DNA of 64,000 bases from Vulcanisaeta sp. JCM 16161 (GCF_001316285.1 NZ_BBDO01000005.1:124001-188000), one strand, 5' to 3'. Numbered from the stretch's first letter, positions 45,165-54,800 are shown. A program made the numbers and translations. The notes: generated by a model from the sequence alone, not told the origin.

Positions 45165-45194
45165 TTTTTAATTACAGCCTTAACACCCGACCGG

Positions 45195-46561
45195 TTACAC
45201 TCTCGATCTTATTTCCATAATGATCCTACTAATTAGGGGCATGTGCATGGCAGGTCTTCGAACTAAGTGCACGCCAGCATTAATGGTTACTTCATTAACG
45301 CTTACCGCAGTAACACTAACTCCGGTATTTACATTACCTGTTGCTTGGGCATTAATCACCTGGCCCGCCCTGGTGGCATCACCATTAAATACCTGCAACA
45401 TGCACCATGAAACCTCACTCACCTGTGATTGATACGTAGGTAATAAGTATTGCGTGGGGGTTATCGGAATTACTGATTTATTAAAGAAGTCGTAAGCCTG
45501 TAAATAACCTCCAAATAATAATGAACCATTGAGTAGGTATAGTCCCATTGGGTAATTCTCGGTTTCATAAACTGGTATTGAATAACCGCTCTGCGTCACG
45601 TAATTAACCTGGAGCAGGTAATAAGTACCTGGTAAACAGGTTGGGTTTATTATCGTGCCATTGGGAAGCAGGAGTATTGGCGATACGTATATCACGGGCC
45701 CAAAGGCACAAGCCTCGGTCTTTGATATACCGTATAGCCGTAATTCGTGGTCTCACCAATGGTCGCATTAGGACTAAGGGTTAAGTGAGTGATTAATGAT
45801 GAATTAACGTACTCATTAAATGAGTAGCTAAGGACCTGAAGCACCTCCTGGAAGCCCGAGCTAGGCCATGAACTTGCATTAATGCCCTGCCCAACCCACA
45901 TGGTGAAGAGGCTTAGACCGGGCAAACCAACCTCGTAGTACTCACCAATACCTCCAGTGACTGGGTTATAACCATAGTAATAATTCCATAGGTGATACGG
46001 CTCACCATTAAGGGCTATTAGGTAACCGCCCACCGTACTTAGACCATTTAGTACTTGCGTAAGGCTTTCATTGCCTGTTTCGAAGGCGAAGACCACGTAT
46101 TCAGCGCCATTTACGTCCTCGGTTATTATCACGTACCAATTGGCGTATACAGGCTGCGGATATATTAGGTATAACGGGACTTTTAGGGTCCATGTAATAC
46201 CGCCAGTATCGTTGGTCAGTGCCGTTGAGTTAAGCATTACTTCCTGCTGTATGGTGGTTTCTGATGCATTGACTATGTATAGTGTAAATTCCCTATTGGC
46301 TGTGGCGACCCAAACAGGCGTTGTATTGGTGATTAGTGAATCTTCACGGTATGTTAATGGGTACTCATTAATTATGCTACTTAGGAACTGTGCTGTTGGT
46401 CTTGAGTCTGTCAGGTTCATAGTTATTACGTATGTCCTGTAAACTACGGGTGTAGGTGCTGGGCCATAAATAGTACCTGCGTAAGTAATAAATGAGACTA
46501 ATATTAATATTATCACTAGGTATATCGCAAATATTATCCACTTATTAGTCATCATCACCAT
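45195..46561 (-). CDS. Membrane-anchored exoprotein, about 455 aa, possibly frame-broken
   Basis: Unrecognised protein. N-terminal anchor (WIIFAIYLVIILILVSFITYA), then a large extracytoplasmic domain rich in Tyr, Thr, Asn and Val. The first frame stops at 45692 (RLVPLGP); an overlapping GTG at 45695 starts a second frame that reads on as the same kind of sequence (IYVSPILLLPNGTIINPTCL ... VSVNEVTINAGVHLV). Either two coupled genes or one protein with a frame error; I favour one. Its start is divergent (101 bp) from the second secretion ATPase, so it may be a surface product or partner of that system. Confidence 0.5.
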
Positions 46562-46628
46562 TTAATATTGCGCTACAATTATATATAAGTTTCTAATCAT
46601 TAAGAGTTACTGAAATTATGAAGCAGAA

Positions 46629-46638
46629 AGTATTTTAG
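46629..46638 (+). promoter_or_regulatory. TATA box for the second secretion-ATPase operon
   Basis: GTATTTTAGG centred about 28 nt before ATG 46663, in the 101-bp gap shared with the divergent exoprotein gene. Confidence 0.4.
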
Positions 46639-46662
46639 GGGGTTTGTTCCTTAATAAATTGA

Positions 46663-48195
46663 ATGAGTTTAGACTTTCAGTTAGTAAAACCGGTTGGTCA
46701 ACTCAAGGAGTTGGAGAGGTACCCATTATATGAGCCATTCGCGTATGCTTCAATAGTTCAGGATGAGAAGACTGGAGACATAATGTATTATCTCGAGGAA
46801 ATAACGCTTGACCCCACCGAGCAACAGGTGTATAAGGAGTTGGTGAGGATTGTCATGCTTGAACTACCACCACCTGAGGAACTGATGAAAATGGGTGATG
46901 TGAAGAATTACCTACTTAATGAACTGAAGAAGATTGTTGGTAGGTATAGAAGGCTCTTTAGGAACGTGACTCCATCATCATTTGCCAAATTCCTATACTA
47001 CATGGAGAGGGACCTACTCGGTTATGGGCCATTGATGCCCTAATGAGGGATGAGAATATTGAGGATATATCATGTGACGGCGTTGGCAGACCCATTTACG
47101 TATTTCATAGGAGGTATGAGTCCATACCCACGAATATTGTCCCAATGACTGATCAAGCCCTTGATGACTTAGTCGTTAAGCTGATACATATGTCAGGTAG
47201 GCACGTATCAGTAGCAACACCGATAGTTGATGCCCAGTTACCTGATGGTTCCAGGATAGCCGTCACATACAGGAGGGAGGTTTCACCAGGGGGTTCTACA
47301 TTCACGATAAGGAAGTTTAGGAAGAACCCATTAACATTCACGGAGCTGGTTAGGTTCGGCAACATTAGCGCTGAGATCGCTGGCTATTTCTGGGTTATGT
47401 TGGATAATGGTAGGTCATTCCTAGTACTTGGCGTTACCGGTGCTGGTAAGACGAGCTTCCTCAATGCCATGGCAACATTCATTAGGCCTCACATGAAGAT
47501 AATAACCGTTGAGGAGGTCCCAGAGATAAACCTACCGCATAAGAACTGGGTTAGACTCGTCACTAGGCAGAGCTACGGGGCTGAGAAGATAAATGAGATT
47601 ACACTATTTGACCTGGTCAAGGCGACGCTTAGGATGAGCCCGACTACCTTATTGTTGGCGAGATTAGGGGTGAGGAGGCTTACGTCCTGTTTCAGGCGGT
47701 GAATACAGGCCATAGCGGTATATCGACAATGCACGCGGAGTCCTTTGAGGCCGCCGTTAATAGCTCATGAGTCCGCCAATGAATATTCCGCCAGCCTACA
47801 TACCTGCCATGAACATCTTCGTAATGATTAAGAGGGTTAAGATTGGTGGTAGGTTGACGAGGAGGGTTACTGAGGTTGGTGAGGTTTACATGGATGGCGA
47901 TAAGATTAGGTTCAACACAGTATTCAGGTGGAATCCAAGGACTGATACCCATGACTCATATGTTGAGAAGAGTATTTTGGTTAGGCAGATTAGTGATATG
48001 ACGGGTAAGGACGTTGATGAGATCCTTAGGGAGATAGATACGAGGGCAAAGATTGTTAGTTGGATGGTGGAGAACGGAATATTCAACTTCGAGGATGTCT
48101 CAACATACGTACAGACGTACTATACAAACCCAGATAAGATACTTAATCAGGTCTTTGGAAAGGTGAGTGAAGTTGAAAGTATTACTCAGGTTTAA
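46663..48195 (+). CDS. Second type II/IV secretion system ATPase (GspE/PilB-like), frame-broken
   Basis: About 510 residues in four frame pieces. N-terminal domain [21 protein letters not shown] and [15 protein letters not shown]. After a break near 47040: [21 protein letters not shown] and [21 protein letters not shown]. Walker [17 protein letters not shown]; Asp box [15 protein letters not shown]. After a break near 47645: Walker [15 protein letters not shown] and His box [13 protein letters not shown] break near 47765 leads to the C-terminal domain ([20 protein letters not shown]). Longer and more typical than the ATPase at 1841-3159. It heads an operon of small unknown proteins; no TadC/PilC platform gene follows. 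Confidence 0.87.
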
Positions 48196-48537
48196 AGATC
48201 TCAACTCCTTGGTTAGGTATTTAAATGAAGAATTGAATAAACTACTAATAGCTAAGAAGATACTGGATGAGGAGGTAAAAAGGGATTCCCTCGTGGACAT
48301 AATCGAGATAGGAACAATGGTAATGTTAATATGAGGAGAGATAGAATGTCGGAAATAATGAAGGGAGTAATTAATGAACTTGATAAAAGGATTGAATACA
48401 TCAATTTACTACTTGAGGAGTTAAAAGATGAATTTAATGATAATAATTTCACGGGTATTGTATTGCTAGAATTCAATAATGGAATACCAAGCCGAGTGCT
48501 ATTATCACAGCCTCTAGCCCTGGGTGAGTGTTCATGA
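48173..48537 (+). CDS. Small alpha/beta protein of the ATPase-linked family, probably frame-broken
   Basis: Two overlapping frames (48173-48334 and 48331-48537) that together resemble the minus-strand protein at 49372-49791. The first gives [20 protein letters not shown], parallel to KRFKSLNELIQALKGEL there, and ends in a hydrophobic strand (IIEIGTMVMLI). The second gives a helical hairpin (MKGVINELDKRIEYINLLLE) and the beta hairpin TGIVLLEFNNGIPSRVLLSQ, parallel to IIALLVDSIPAMIIMQ. I therefore read one protein of about 120 residues. Function unknown. The start (TTG 48173) lies inside the ATPase gene end. Confidence 0.5.
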
Positions 48538-48863
48538 TAGTGCTGATACCTATATTAGTGATAATAATAATGATTGGAATGATAATACTAGGCCTAATTA
48601 GGCCTCCCCTGACGGTAATACTGCCTCTACTTGGCATTTACGTAATACTAATGTTGATACCCTACATATTACCAAACCTAGTAATTAATCAATACCTTAG
48701 CATTAAATACATAATACTCCCGGTAGTGGGTTTAGCCATAGGCTATGGATTATCCATATTAATGAGTAAGTACATGAATGTTGATGTACGTTCATTACTT
48801 GGGTTAGGGCAAAACAAAAGGAGGGTTAAGAGACAAAAAAACCGTAAGCAAGCAGAAGATTGA
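48528..48863 (+). CDS. Small membrane protein, three helices
   Basis: Overlaps the preceding stop. Three strong hydrophobic segments: IVLIPILVIIIMIGMIILGL, LTVILPLLGIYVILMLIPYI and YIILPVVGLAIGYGLSILMS, then a basic cytoplasmic-looking end (NKRRVKRQKNRKQ). It is the only polytopic protein of this operon but is much too small to be a normal TadC/PilC platform. An A7 run at about 48834-48840 may hide a frame error: in the next frame the text continues KKTVSKQKIEKKPVQPEDLD into the following coding region, so the protein might be longer. Confidence 0.55.
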   Translation: MFMIVLIPILVIIIMIGMIILGLIRPPLTVILPLLGIYVILMLIPYILPNLVINQYLSIKYIILPVVGLAIGYGLSILMSKYMNVDVRSLLGLGQNKRRVKRQKNRKQAED

Positions 48864-48888
48864 GAAGAAGCCTGTTCAGCCTGAGGAT

Positions 48889-49388
48889 TTGGATAAGCTC
48901 ATTAATGAATCAATCAGTGCATTGAGACTTGGCATATCAACTAACGAGGCATTGGGTAGCTGGGTTGAGTATTATGATGGATGGACAGACGCCATAATAA
49001 GTATTTCCAGGAGATTTATGGATATTAAAGAGAGTACCGAAGCCATCAATAAAGAGGCATTATTCCTATCGAGGATTAAACAGTATGAAAGTAGGGCATT
49101 AACGCTTGGCTTATCCCTTAGGAGGAATCAACCTTTAAGAAGCAGAGGAGATCGAGGGCTAAAGGCAGTGAGGAGAGGTTGGTGACCTACGTTAGACCCG
49201 AGGAACTAGCCAGTGAACTAATGACCACTGCGCAATTAATGAGCAGTTATGTTGATGAATTTAACAAAATATTTGAGAGATTAATTCATGATAGTGAGAT
49301 TTCTCAGTACATGGTTAACTCACGAATACTCGTTCTCTATGTGGATGGAATACCCAGGAAATTCATAACAGTTAATAAGGGTGATTAG
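48889..49388 (+). CDS. ATPase-linked family protein with IP hairpin, probably frame-broken
   Basis: Two frames, 48889-49185 and 49179-49388, that probably belong together. The first is helical (LINESISALRLGISTNEALG, WTDAIISISRRFMDIKEST). Near 49130 the next frame already reads KKQRRSRAKGSEERLVTYVR. It goes on PEELASELMTTAQLMSSYVD and ends with the beta hairpin RILVLYVDGIPRKFITVNKG, the shared signature of this cluster. It may also be continuous with the membrane protein upstream. The stop at 49386-49388 overlaps the convergent gene by 17 bases. Function unknown. Confidence 0.45.
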
Positions 49389-49791
49389 GTACCTCCTCAT
49401 TCTGCATAATAATCATTGCGGGTATTGAATCAACGAGCAAAGCAATTATTGGGCGATTCTTATCAACATTAAGCATCTCTAACCTGTCAATTACTGACTT
49501 TATGATTGCTGACCTCCTCTGCACATAACCTGCAACGTCATTAATAACATTACTTTTCGTATTAGTACCTGGTTTATAAATAATCCTTAGGGAGAATACC
49601 TCTGAGGAACCATCAATAAACCTAATGTTCTCCGAAATCTCACTTGCTAATGCAGTATTGTTTTCGGAACCAAGTACCTCATTCCAATTCTGCTTAAGCA
49701 TGTACATGAATCTATATGAATTGCTTAACTCACCCTTTAACGCCTGGATTAATTCATTCAGTGATTTAAATCTCTTAATTTCAATAATCAT
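49372..49791 (-). CDS. ATPase-linked alpha/beta family protein, 139 aa
   Basis: Intact. Visible order: strand and helical hairpin (EIKRFKSLNELIQALKGELS, MLKQNWNEVLG), beta strand EVFSLRIIYKPG, helical hairpin (INDVAGYVQRRSAIIKSVID), and beta hairpin PIIALLVDSIPAMIIMQ. Closest in look to the plus-strand protein at 48173-48537. No membrane helix, signal or catalytic motif. The start overlaps the upstream gene's stop by 4 bases (ATGA), so the four minus-strand genes are translationally coupled. Unknown function. Confidence 0.6.
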   Translation of the reverse strand: MIIEIKRFKSLNELIQALKGELSNSYRFMYMLKQNWNEVLGSENNTALASEISENIRFIDGSSEVFSLRIIYKPGTNTKSNVINDVAGYVQRRSAIIKSVIDRLEMLNVDKNRPIIALLVDSIPAMIIMQNEEVPNHPY

Positions 49792-50435
49792 GGTAAACCA
49801 CCAACCGCCTCCTCAATCTTCCTAAACTGCTCCGGATAATTTATATCGCTTAATTTAATCGTTGTTTCAAAACTCCTCGAATTATTATTGATTGCCGAAA
49901 TTGCGTCGTCAATCATCTTCATAATCTTCGCCAACTCATCGGCCGTCAAACCAACAATGCCACTTAAAATACTTGGTACCTCAGTCGTCTCCCTAATGCT
50001 GGGTAAGTATAATAGTGATGTATCCGACATGTCAGGTAATGAATAACCTATTACAACGTCTGTCGATGTATCATCAATCATGACTATATAATCATCATCT
50101 ATGCCGAGCTTCTCGGCAAATTCCATGACCTGCTTAATGGACATGAGTACGTTTGTGTAATAATTAATGGCATCCCTAATCACCTCCTTATAGCCATTAG
50201 CCGTTAATACGTATATTACCTCAACATCATCAACCTTCGTTGTTGTGCTTGAATTACCCCTAACATACGTGGTCTGTGACTTACTCCTTAATTCCCTAAT
50301 TAGTTTATTTATGGTCTCATTATCAGGATTATACGCGTATATCTCATTTATGATCTGCATTATCTCGTTAAGCTTATTACCAAGATCCAGGGCTATATCC
50401 CTTAACCTATCACTTCTTAGTACTATCAAGGTCAA
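49788..50435 (-). CDS. ATPase-linked alpha/beta family protein, 215 aa
   Basis: Longest member of the minus-strand set. N-terminal helical hairpin (DIALDLGNKLNEIMQIINEI), strand VEVIYVLTANG, helices VIRDAINYYTNVLMSIKQVM, then strand pair DYIVMIDDTSTDVVIGY, followed by an extra C-terminal helical domain (ELAKIMKMIDDAISAINN, INYPEQFRKIEEAVGG). The first about 135 residues have the layout of the neighbours. Soluble, acidic. Overlaps both neighbours by 4 bases. Unknown function. Confidence 0.6.
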   Translation of the reverse strand: MTLIVLRSDRLRDIALDLGNKLNEIMQIINEIYAYNPDNETINKLIRELRSKSQTTYVRGNSSTTTKVDDVEVIYVLTANGYKEVIRDAINYYTNVLMSIKQVMEFAEKLGIDDDYIVMIDDTSTDVVIGYSLPDMSDTSLLYLPSIRETTEVPSILSGIVGLTADELAKIMKMIDDAISAINNNSRSFETTIKLSDINYPEQFRKIEEAVGGLP

Positions 50436-50797
50436 TCACCACTAGATGGTACATCGCTGAAGTACCTAACCATGGCCTTAAACCCGTGATCCTTAAGCTT
50501 ACCCAACCTAGTTTCAAGGACTTCGTAAATTGCGTATTCTAACTTGAGAAAATGAATAGCCCTTAAAAACAATTCCCTATAAGCTTCCTTTGACGGTTCT
50601 TTATATAGAATTATCGATATTGAATTAGGTATATCAATGACCACCCTCTCGCTCCTATCAGGTAGATTACTCTCGTTACTAATTTTACCATAAATTTCGT
50701 ATAAATTCTTAACGTATTCAGTGACCCTCCTTTTATTCTCGAGTACCCTCCTGTATAATTCCCTCAGGTCAATGCTTACGTCAAGACTGGCGCTCAT
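50432..50797 (-). CDS. ATPase-linked alpha/beta family protein, 121 aa
   Basis: N-terminal helices (ELYRRVLENKRRVTEYVKNL), beta pair RVVIDIPNSISIILYKEP, helical hairpin (RELFLRAIHFLKLEYAIYEV, TRLGKLKDHG) and a short last strand GFKAMVRYFSD. The alternation of helical hairpin and beta pair matches its operon neighbours, although direct identity is low. ATGA-coupled on both sides. Unknown function. Confidence 0.55.
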   Translation of the reverse strand: MSASLDVSIDLRELYRRVLENKRRVTEYVKNLYEIYGKISNESNLPDRSERVVIDIPNSISIILYKEPSKEAYRELFLRAIHFLKLEYAIYEVLETRLGKLKDHGFKAMVRYFSDVPSSGD

Positions 50798-51189
50798 GGC
50801 ATTATCACCAACTTCGTCTTCTTACTTGTGTAATCTATCATAATCATTACGGACGCATTTCTATCCTTAATCCCACTTAAATACTTACTTACCTTATCAA
50901 TTTCGCCAACTACGTAGTTGATATTACCATCTATTGCATTTAACTTACTTAACAGCCACATTGAGTGGGGTGTAATGTGTATATTCAGTGCGTGTGGTAT
51001 AGCCTGTACCGTTATTACCTGGTGGGATGGTTGAAAACCAAGTTTCGCAAGTTTCTCCTCTATGTCGGCATTTATTTTCAGTTTCTCCCTAATTATACCA
51101 TAGCGTTCCCTTAGGTTTAATAATTGTTCTTTAATTATGTTCAATTTAGTTAATGCATCCTCAACAGTATTGAATAATAGCACTAACAT
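50794..51189 (-). CDS. ATPase-linked alpha/beta family protein, 131 aa
   Basis: First gene of the four-gene coupled set. N-terminal coiled-coil-like helices (EDALTKLNIIKEQLLNLRER, REKLKINADIEEKLAKLGF), strands HQVITVQAIPHALNIHIT, helices (WLLSKLNAIDGNINYVVGEI) and beta hairpin SVMIMIDYTSKKTKLVIMP at the very end. Unknown function. It starts 77 nt after the stop of the ribbon-helix-helix gene. Confidence 0.55.
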   Translation of the reverse strand: MLVLLFNTVEDALTKLNIIKEQLLNLRERYGIIREKLKINADIEEKLAKLGFQPSHQVITVQAIPHALNIHITPHSMWLLSKLNAIDGNINYVVGEIDKVSKYLSGIKDRNASVMIMIDYTSKKTKLVIMP

Positions 51190-51265
51190 TCAGATTCTCA
51201 TTAATTAAGCTATATTTATTCTTTACTTGTGAAATTGATGGCGCATCCCCACGCAGGCAAATATA

Positions 51266-51493
51266 CTAGGTCTTCTCCCTAATTAACCTAGAGATCTCAC
51301 TTACGGCTTTATTTAAGTCCCTAATGTCATTGTGTATGGCCATTATTTCCGCTATTATTAATGAATTATCAAGACACTTAATCAGCAGATCGGCCCAACT
51401 CTTTGAATGATATATTTGCTTAAGCTTCTTTAATTCTTCATATTGCTGCTCATCAACCTCTATCACAATTCTCTTCCTGCCATTCTTAGCCAT
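51266..51493 (-). CDS. Ribbon-helix-helix (CopG/Arc-like) protein, 75 aa
   Basis: Typical RHH opening: basic arm, strand KRIVIEVDEQQYEELKKLKQ, turn and second helix SWADLLIKCLDNSL, then an extra helix (HNDIRDLNKAVSEISRLIRE) that could be a dimerisation or partner-binding coil. It probably binds DNA as a dimer. Located directly upstream of the four coupled family genes, it may regulate them or the divergent ATPase operon. The family call rests on pattern, not on a search. Confidence 0.6.
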   Translation of the reverse strand: MAKNGRKRIVIEVDEQQYEELKKLKQIYHSKSWADLLIKCLDNSLIIAEIMAIHNDIRDLNKAVSEISRLIREKT

Positions 51494-51524
51494 GCAGCCA
51501 ATGGACCATTAACTAATTTTAAAG

Positions 51525-51839
51525 TTAACCTTCTAGAACTACTTGCTTCTTTTTTTGCGATTTCGTAACGCTGATCATGAATTCTGGTATTTCGACATAC
51601 TTTACATAGTATTGAATGAGGACTTTAACTACCTCTCTAAGCATTAGCATAAGTGTTGACTTCCTAATATTAAGGACCTTAGCCGCCTCCCTCCATGGCC
51701 TCGCCTGCAACACCTTACAAATCAGCGCCTCCTCATAGAACTGGGGTAGGGCAATATTATCAATGCCTCTCCTTAGGTAATAAGTCTTCACTAGCTCTGT
51801 TATTGCATCTGCCGTGTTCTCATAGGTCATCGGACCCAT
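51525..51839 (-). CDS. Predicted helix-turn-helix protein, about 100 aa
   Basis: Helical protein with a central HTH-like segment (PWREAAKVLNIRKSTLMLML) preceded by LPQFYEEALICKVLQ. The fold resembles sigma-like or transposon-regulator HTHs, but no family is certain. Start is ATG 51839 or ATG 51830. Its first 20 bases overlap the repaired end of tmcA (stop 51820-51822), so it may be read from the tmcA transcript. It precedes the RHH gene by 31 nt. Confidence 0.5.
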   Translation of the reverse strand: MGPMTYENTADAITELVKTYYLRRGIDNIALPQFYEEALICKVLQARPWREAAKVLNIRKSTLMLMLREVVKVLIQYYVKYVEIPEFMISVTKSQKKKQVVLEG

Positions 51840-53933
51840 GAATAGCTATTAAACGCCGGGTCTGGGCTTCCGTGAGCCTGGGATTATACTCAGGGTCAAG
51901 GGCTTGACCCCAGTCAGTAAGTAACATCCTAACGACGTCAGGTTCCATGTCATGAAACGGCCCCTGCAGTGAATTAAGCAACCTCAGCCTGAACTCCCTA
52001 TTTGCGTAGATGGCGGCGTCTTTAGCCTATCACTTATTGGCTTAACAAGCAATACACTATACTCACCACTTATTGGATTCCTCTCAGGGCTTATGTGGAC
52101 AGGCATGTAGCCATTCTTAATCCAGAAATTCAATAATTTGGCGTTAACGCCAAAGCCAACACCAACCCAGTCAATGCCCTTTTCCCTGGCCTCCTCCTCA
52201 ATCCTCCTAAGCATCTCGGTGCCTAAGCCCTATCCTGAAGCTCAGGGTGTGTGGCAATCCTTATGATTCTCCAGCCCCTTAATTTCGCGAAGTCCGTGAG
52301 ACCCCAATACTTAATCAACCTATCCGGTATTATATTTCCGGGCAATTTCAGCCCCCTCACAACCATGTCAATCAAATCATCGCTTATGCCACCCTCCTCA
52401 GCCAACTCCACCGAGACTACGATCTTCCCATTACTAAGTGTTAAAGCCCTTACGAAGTGGTGCGGCGCATCCATCATCATGCCGAGGTCATCAGGTTCGT
52501 TCCTATAGTGAGCCTGGACGTAAATGCCAAAGAATTGCCTAAGCTTATCCTCACTTTCCAGGAAAAACTCCCTGAGATTGGGTATTAGGTATTCGAATTC
52601 GTGCTTACTTATTAACTCATAATCCTCATCGGTTATCTTCGCGGGCTCAGCATCAAGTAATAAAGTATCAAACAACCACTGCTCCACCGGGTCATTTGGC
52701 GCGTACCTAATTGGTTCCTTGAGTTCGTACTCAACAACCTTCGTGTTCTTATCCTCACGCAAATACTTAAGGAACCTAAGACTAAAACCCCTACCTGCGC
52801 CCTCATAACCGTGTATTGTCGATGCGTATACAACCCTACTAAACCTCTCGTGTATTCCATAAAGCACGGGAAGCGGTATCATTGCAGCCTCATCAACAAC
52901 CACGATATCCCTACCCTCCTCACTGAGCATGTCATAGGGCCTCACGTAATCTATGAAGATGGAGATGCCGACCTTAACCGAAACGACATCACCACCCCAG
53001 TAGCTCACGTCTACGTCGTAGTTCAATGCCTTGAGACCCTTTATCACGAACTCCATTAGTGTGGATACGTTGCTTGGGTTCATTGCCGTGACCGCGAACC
53101 TGGCCCTACCCTTAGCCTTCCTAAGCCTATGAGCAAGAGCCGCCAATGCCAAGCCAATGATTGCCGACTTACCCCTACCCCTATCTGCGATCAACACGAC
53201 ATTTACCTTCTTACCCTTCGGAGGTCTCTCCAGCAGTATCTCCATAGCCCTGAGAGCCTCAACCTGGTCCTGGGTCTTGGCCAGTTGGTATATTGCCTTT
53301 GAGAACCTAATCCTCTCAGGCATTACTATCTCCCTTGGCTTCCAGGCTGTGAGTCGCCGATGACCGGTTCCTTGATTAATTCATCATTATTAACATTAAT
53401 TATTAACGCCTTACCCATACCCATTAACTTATTCCAAAACCTAATCTTCAGGAAATGCCTAACATCCTCAGGCCTGTACTGGGGAACCAATAGGCTTTGC
53501 TGAAACTTCGTTAATTGCCTAACCCACTCATCCAACGGCGGTACCATGAATATGTAAATACCGCCACCCCTAACAATACCCCCCAGCCTACCAACATCAT
53601 TTGGCTTTAGGTCATTCATTAAGTCCAGGATCGCGAAATCTACAGTGGTGCCGAGGAGCTTATCCGTATCCTTATACGGCCTATAATCAATACTTGCGGA
53701 AACCCCCTCAATAAATTCCTTAAATTTGCCCATCCTTCTCTGTGCATCGGGATACTCGGGTTGATACATGTATAGTCCATGCGGCTCCTTAACAATTGAT
53801 GAAAATACCCTGAGGACCTCGGCGGCATACTTGGCGAGTTTTTCCTCATCAGTACCTACGAGGACCACGAGCCTCCTATGGTTTGAGGATAAGCCTCCTT
53901 AACCAGGCCCTGCAGCAGCTCGGTCCAGCCCAT
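51820..53933 (-). CDS. tmcA: tRNA(Met) cytidine acetyltransferase TmcA, four frame breaks
   Basis: ATP-dependent RNA acetyltransferase that makes ac4C (tRNA elongator Met wobble base; in archaea also other RNAs), about 705 residues. ATG 53933 (MGWTELLQGLVKEAYP), break near 53880, then LVVLVGTDEEKLAKYAAEVL. After a break near 53325: helicase core DRGRGKSAIIGLALAALAH (Walker A), IVVVDEAAMIPLPVLYGI (Walker B), ASTIHGYEGAGRGFSLRFL. GNAT domain IRIATHPELQDRG; after a break near 52218, EMLRRIEEEAREKGIDWVGV and LLNFWIKNGYMPVHISPERN. A last break near 52015 leads to REFRLRLLNSLQGPFHDMEP and the stop at 51820-51822. Confidence 0.92.
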
Positions 53934-53965
53934 ATCCTCTGTACAACCCTACAACGCGAATTAGG

Positions 53966-53975
53966 GCTTATAAAC
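53966..53975 (+). promoter_or_regulatory. TATA-like element upstream of a candidate sRNA
   Basis: GCTTATAAAC, centred about 25 nt before the C box at 53995, consistent with a promoter for the sRNA candidate. Confidence 0.4.
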
Positions 53976-53992
53976 ATATGCGGGTAGTAATC

Positions 53993-54050
53993 ATTGATGA
54001 TTAGGCGCGTTGGTTCTGAGTAGTGATGAGTGACGGGCGAGAAGGATGAC
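53993..54050 (+). ncRNA. Candidate C/D box sRNA with degenerate D box
   Basis: C TGATGA (53995-54000), 15-nt spacer TTAGGCGCGTTGGTT, D' CTGA (54016-54019), C' GTGATGA (54023-54029), 16-nt spacer GTGACGGGCGAGAAGG, then ATGA (54046-54049) where CTGA is expected. The second spacer begins with a 10-mer that is the exact complement of the universal 16S segment CGCCCGTCAC. Three good boxes, the spacing and an upstream TATA favour an sRNA. The poor D box may be real or a base error. Confidence 0.5.
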
Positions 54051-54607
54051 TCACCTCCTCGGGAATATTGACTTGCAGGGCACCTGACCCTTCCTAAGCA
54101 TGCTCATGAATTCAACATACGAGTCATAGACATCCCTAATCCACGTATTAATACCCTTAAAGTACACGGGCTCCGTATTCAACAACTCGAGTAACTCATC
54201 AGCGCTTAGCTTATTTACGTAGTAACAGGGATCCTTAAGTAGTAATACCCTACGGTACTCCCTAGCCATAATCTCGGTCACCGGCGTCCCCACCTCATAA
54301 TCGACATGCCTAATCAATGCCTCAACATCACTCAACGATATGTTATTCACGAAGCCCCTACGCTCCCACTCATCGATAACTGAGTAGAAGTACTTAACGA
54401 GATCCTCTAGGTATGGGCGCCCATTATTGAAGTACATGAGGACTATTGGGTGGTTGAGCCAACCAGTCCTGCCATCCCTAAGAATACCTAGCTTCCTAAA
54501 TATTGCGAGTATCACCTGCTTAGTCTCAACCTCTGCTTACCAAGCCTTAAATCATCAAGAAACCTAGCCGACCTCCCATGGTCTATGTACGGTCTAAATA
54601 CCTGCAT
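54051..54607 (-). CDS. Pyrimidine-dimer DNA glycosylase family protein (PF03013), frame-broken
   Basis: T4 endonuclease V-like/Pyr_excise family protein, about 185 residues. ATG 54607 gives MQVFRPYIDHGRSARFLDDL then RLGKQR, the family start (xFxPY.D...SA..LDD.RLGKQRVE). A frame error near 54530 separates it from VETKQVILAIFRKLGILRDG, then GWLNHPIVLMYFNNG, the conserved GW.NHP..xMW-like block. The C-terminal part is lineage-specific. Likely acts on UV-induced dimers by base excision. Minus strand; its stop abuts the candidate sRNA. Confidence 0.75.
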
Positions 54608-54800
54608 TGATTACGTAATTACTGAATACCCTATTTTTAGCCCTTAAGGTAATAATTAATGAAGAAGGTAGTACTTAAAAATACGGTCTCTCCCTAAGGC
54701 ACGTATGCTTATGAATAGTATCCAATTACATAGATACTACGTAAAAAAATGCATTAAAGGACCCATTAAATAATGGTGAATCGAACCAAGGTGATGAAGC

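Noticed and set aside
14095..53933. Programmed frameshifting or intein/split-gene biology to explain the many broken genes
   Set aside because: Breaks occur in dozens of unrelated genes, often at ordinary homopolymers, with no shared slippery site or downstream structure. Sequence error is the simpler explanation.
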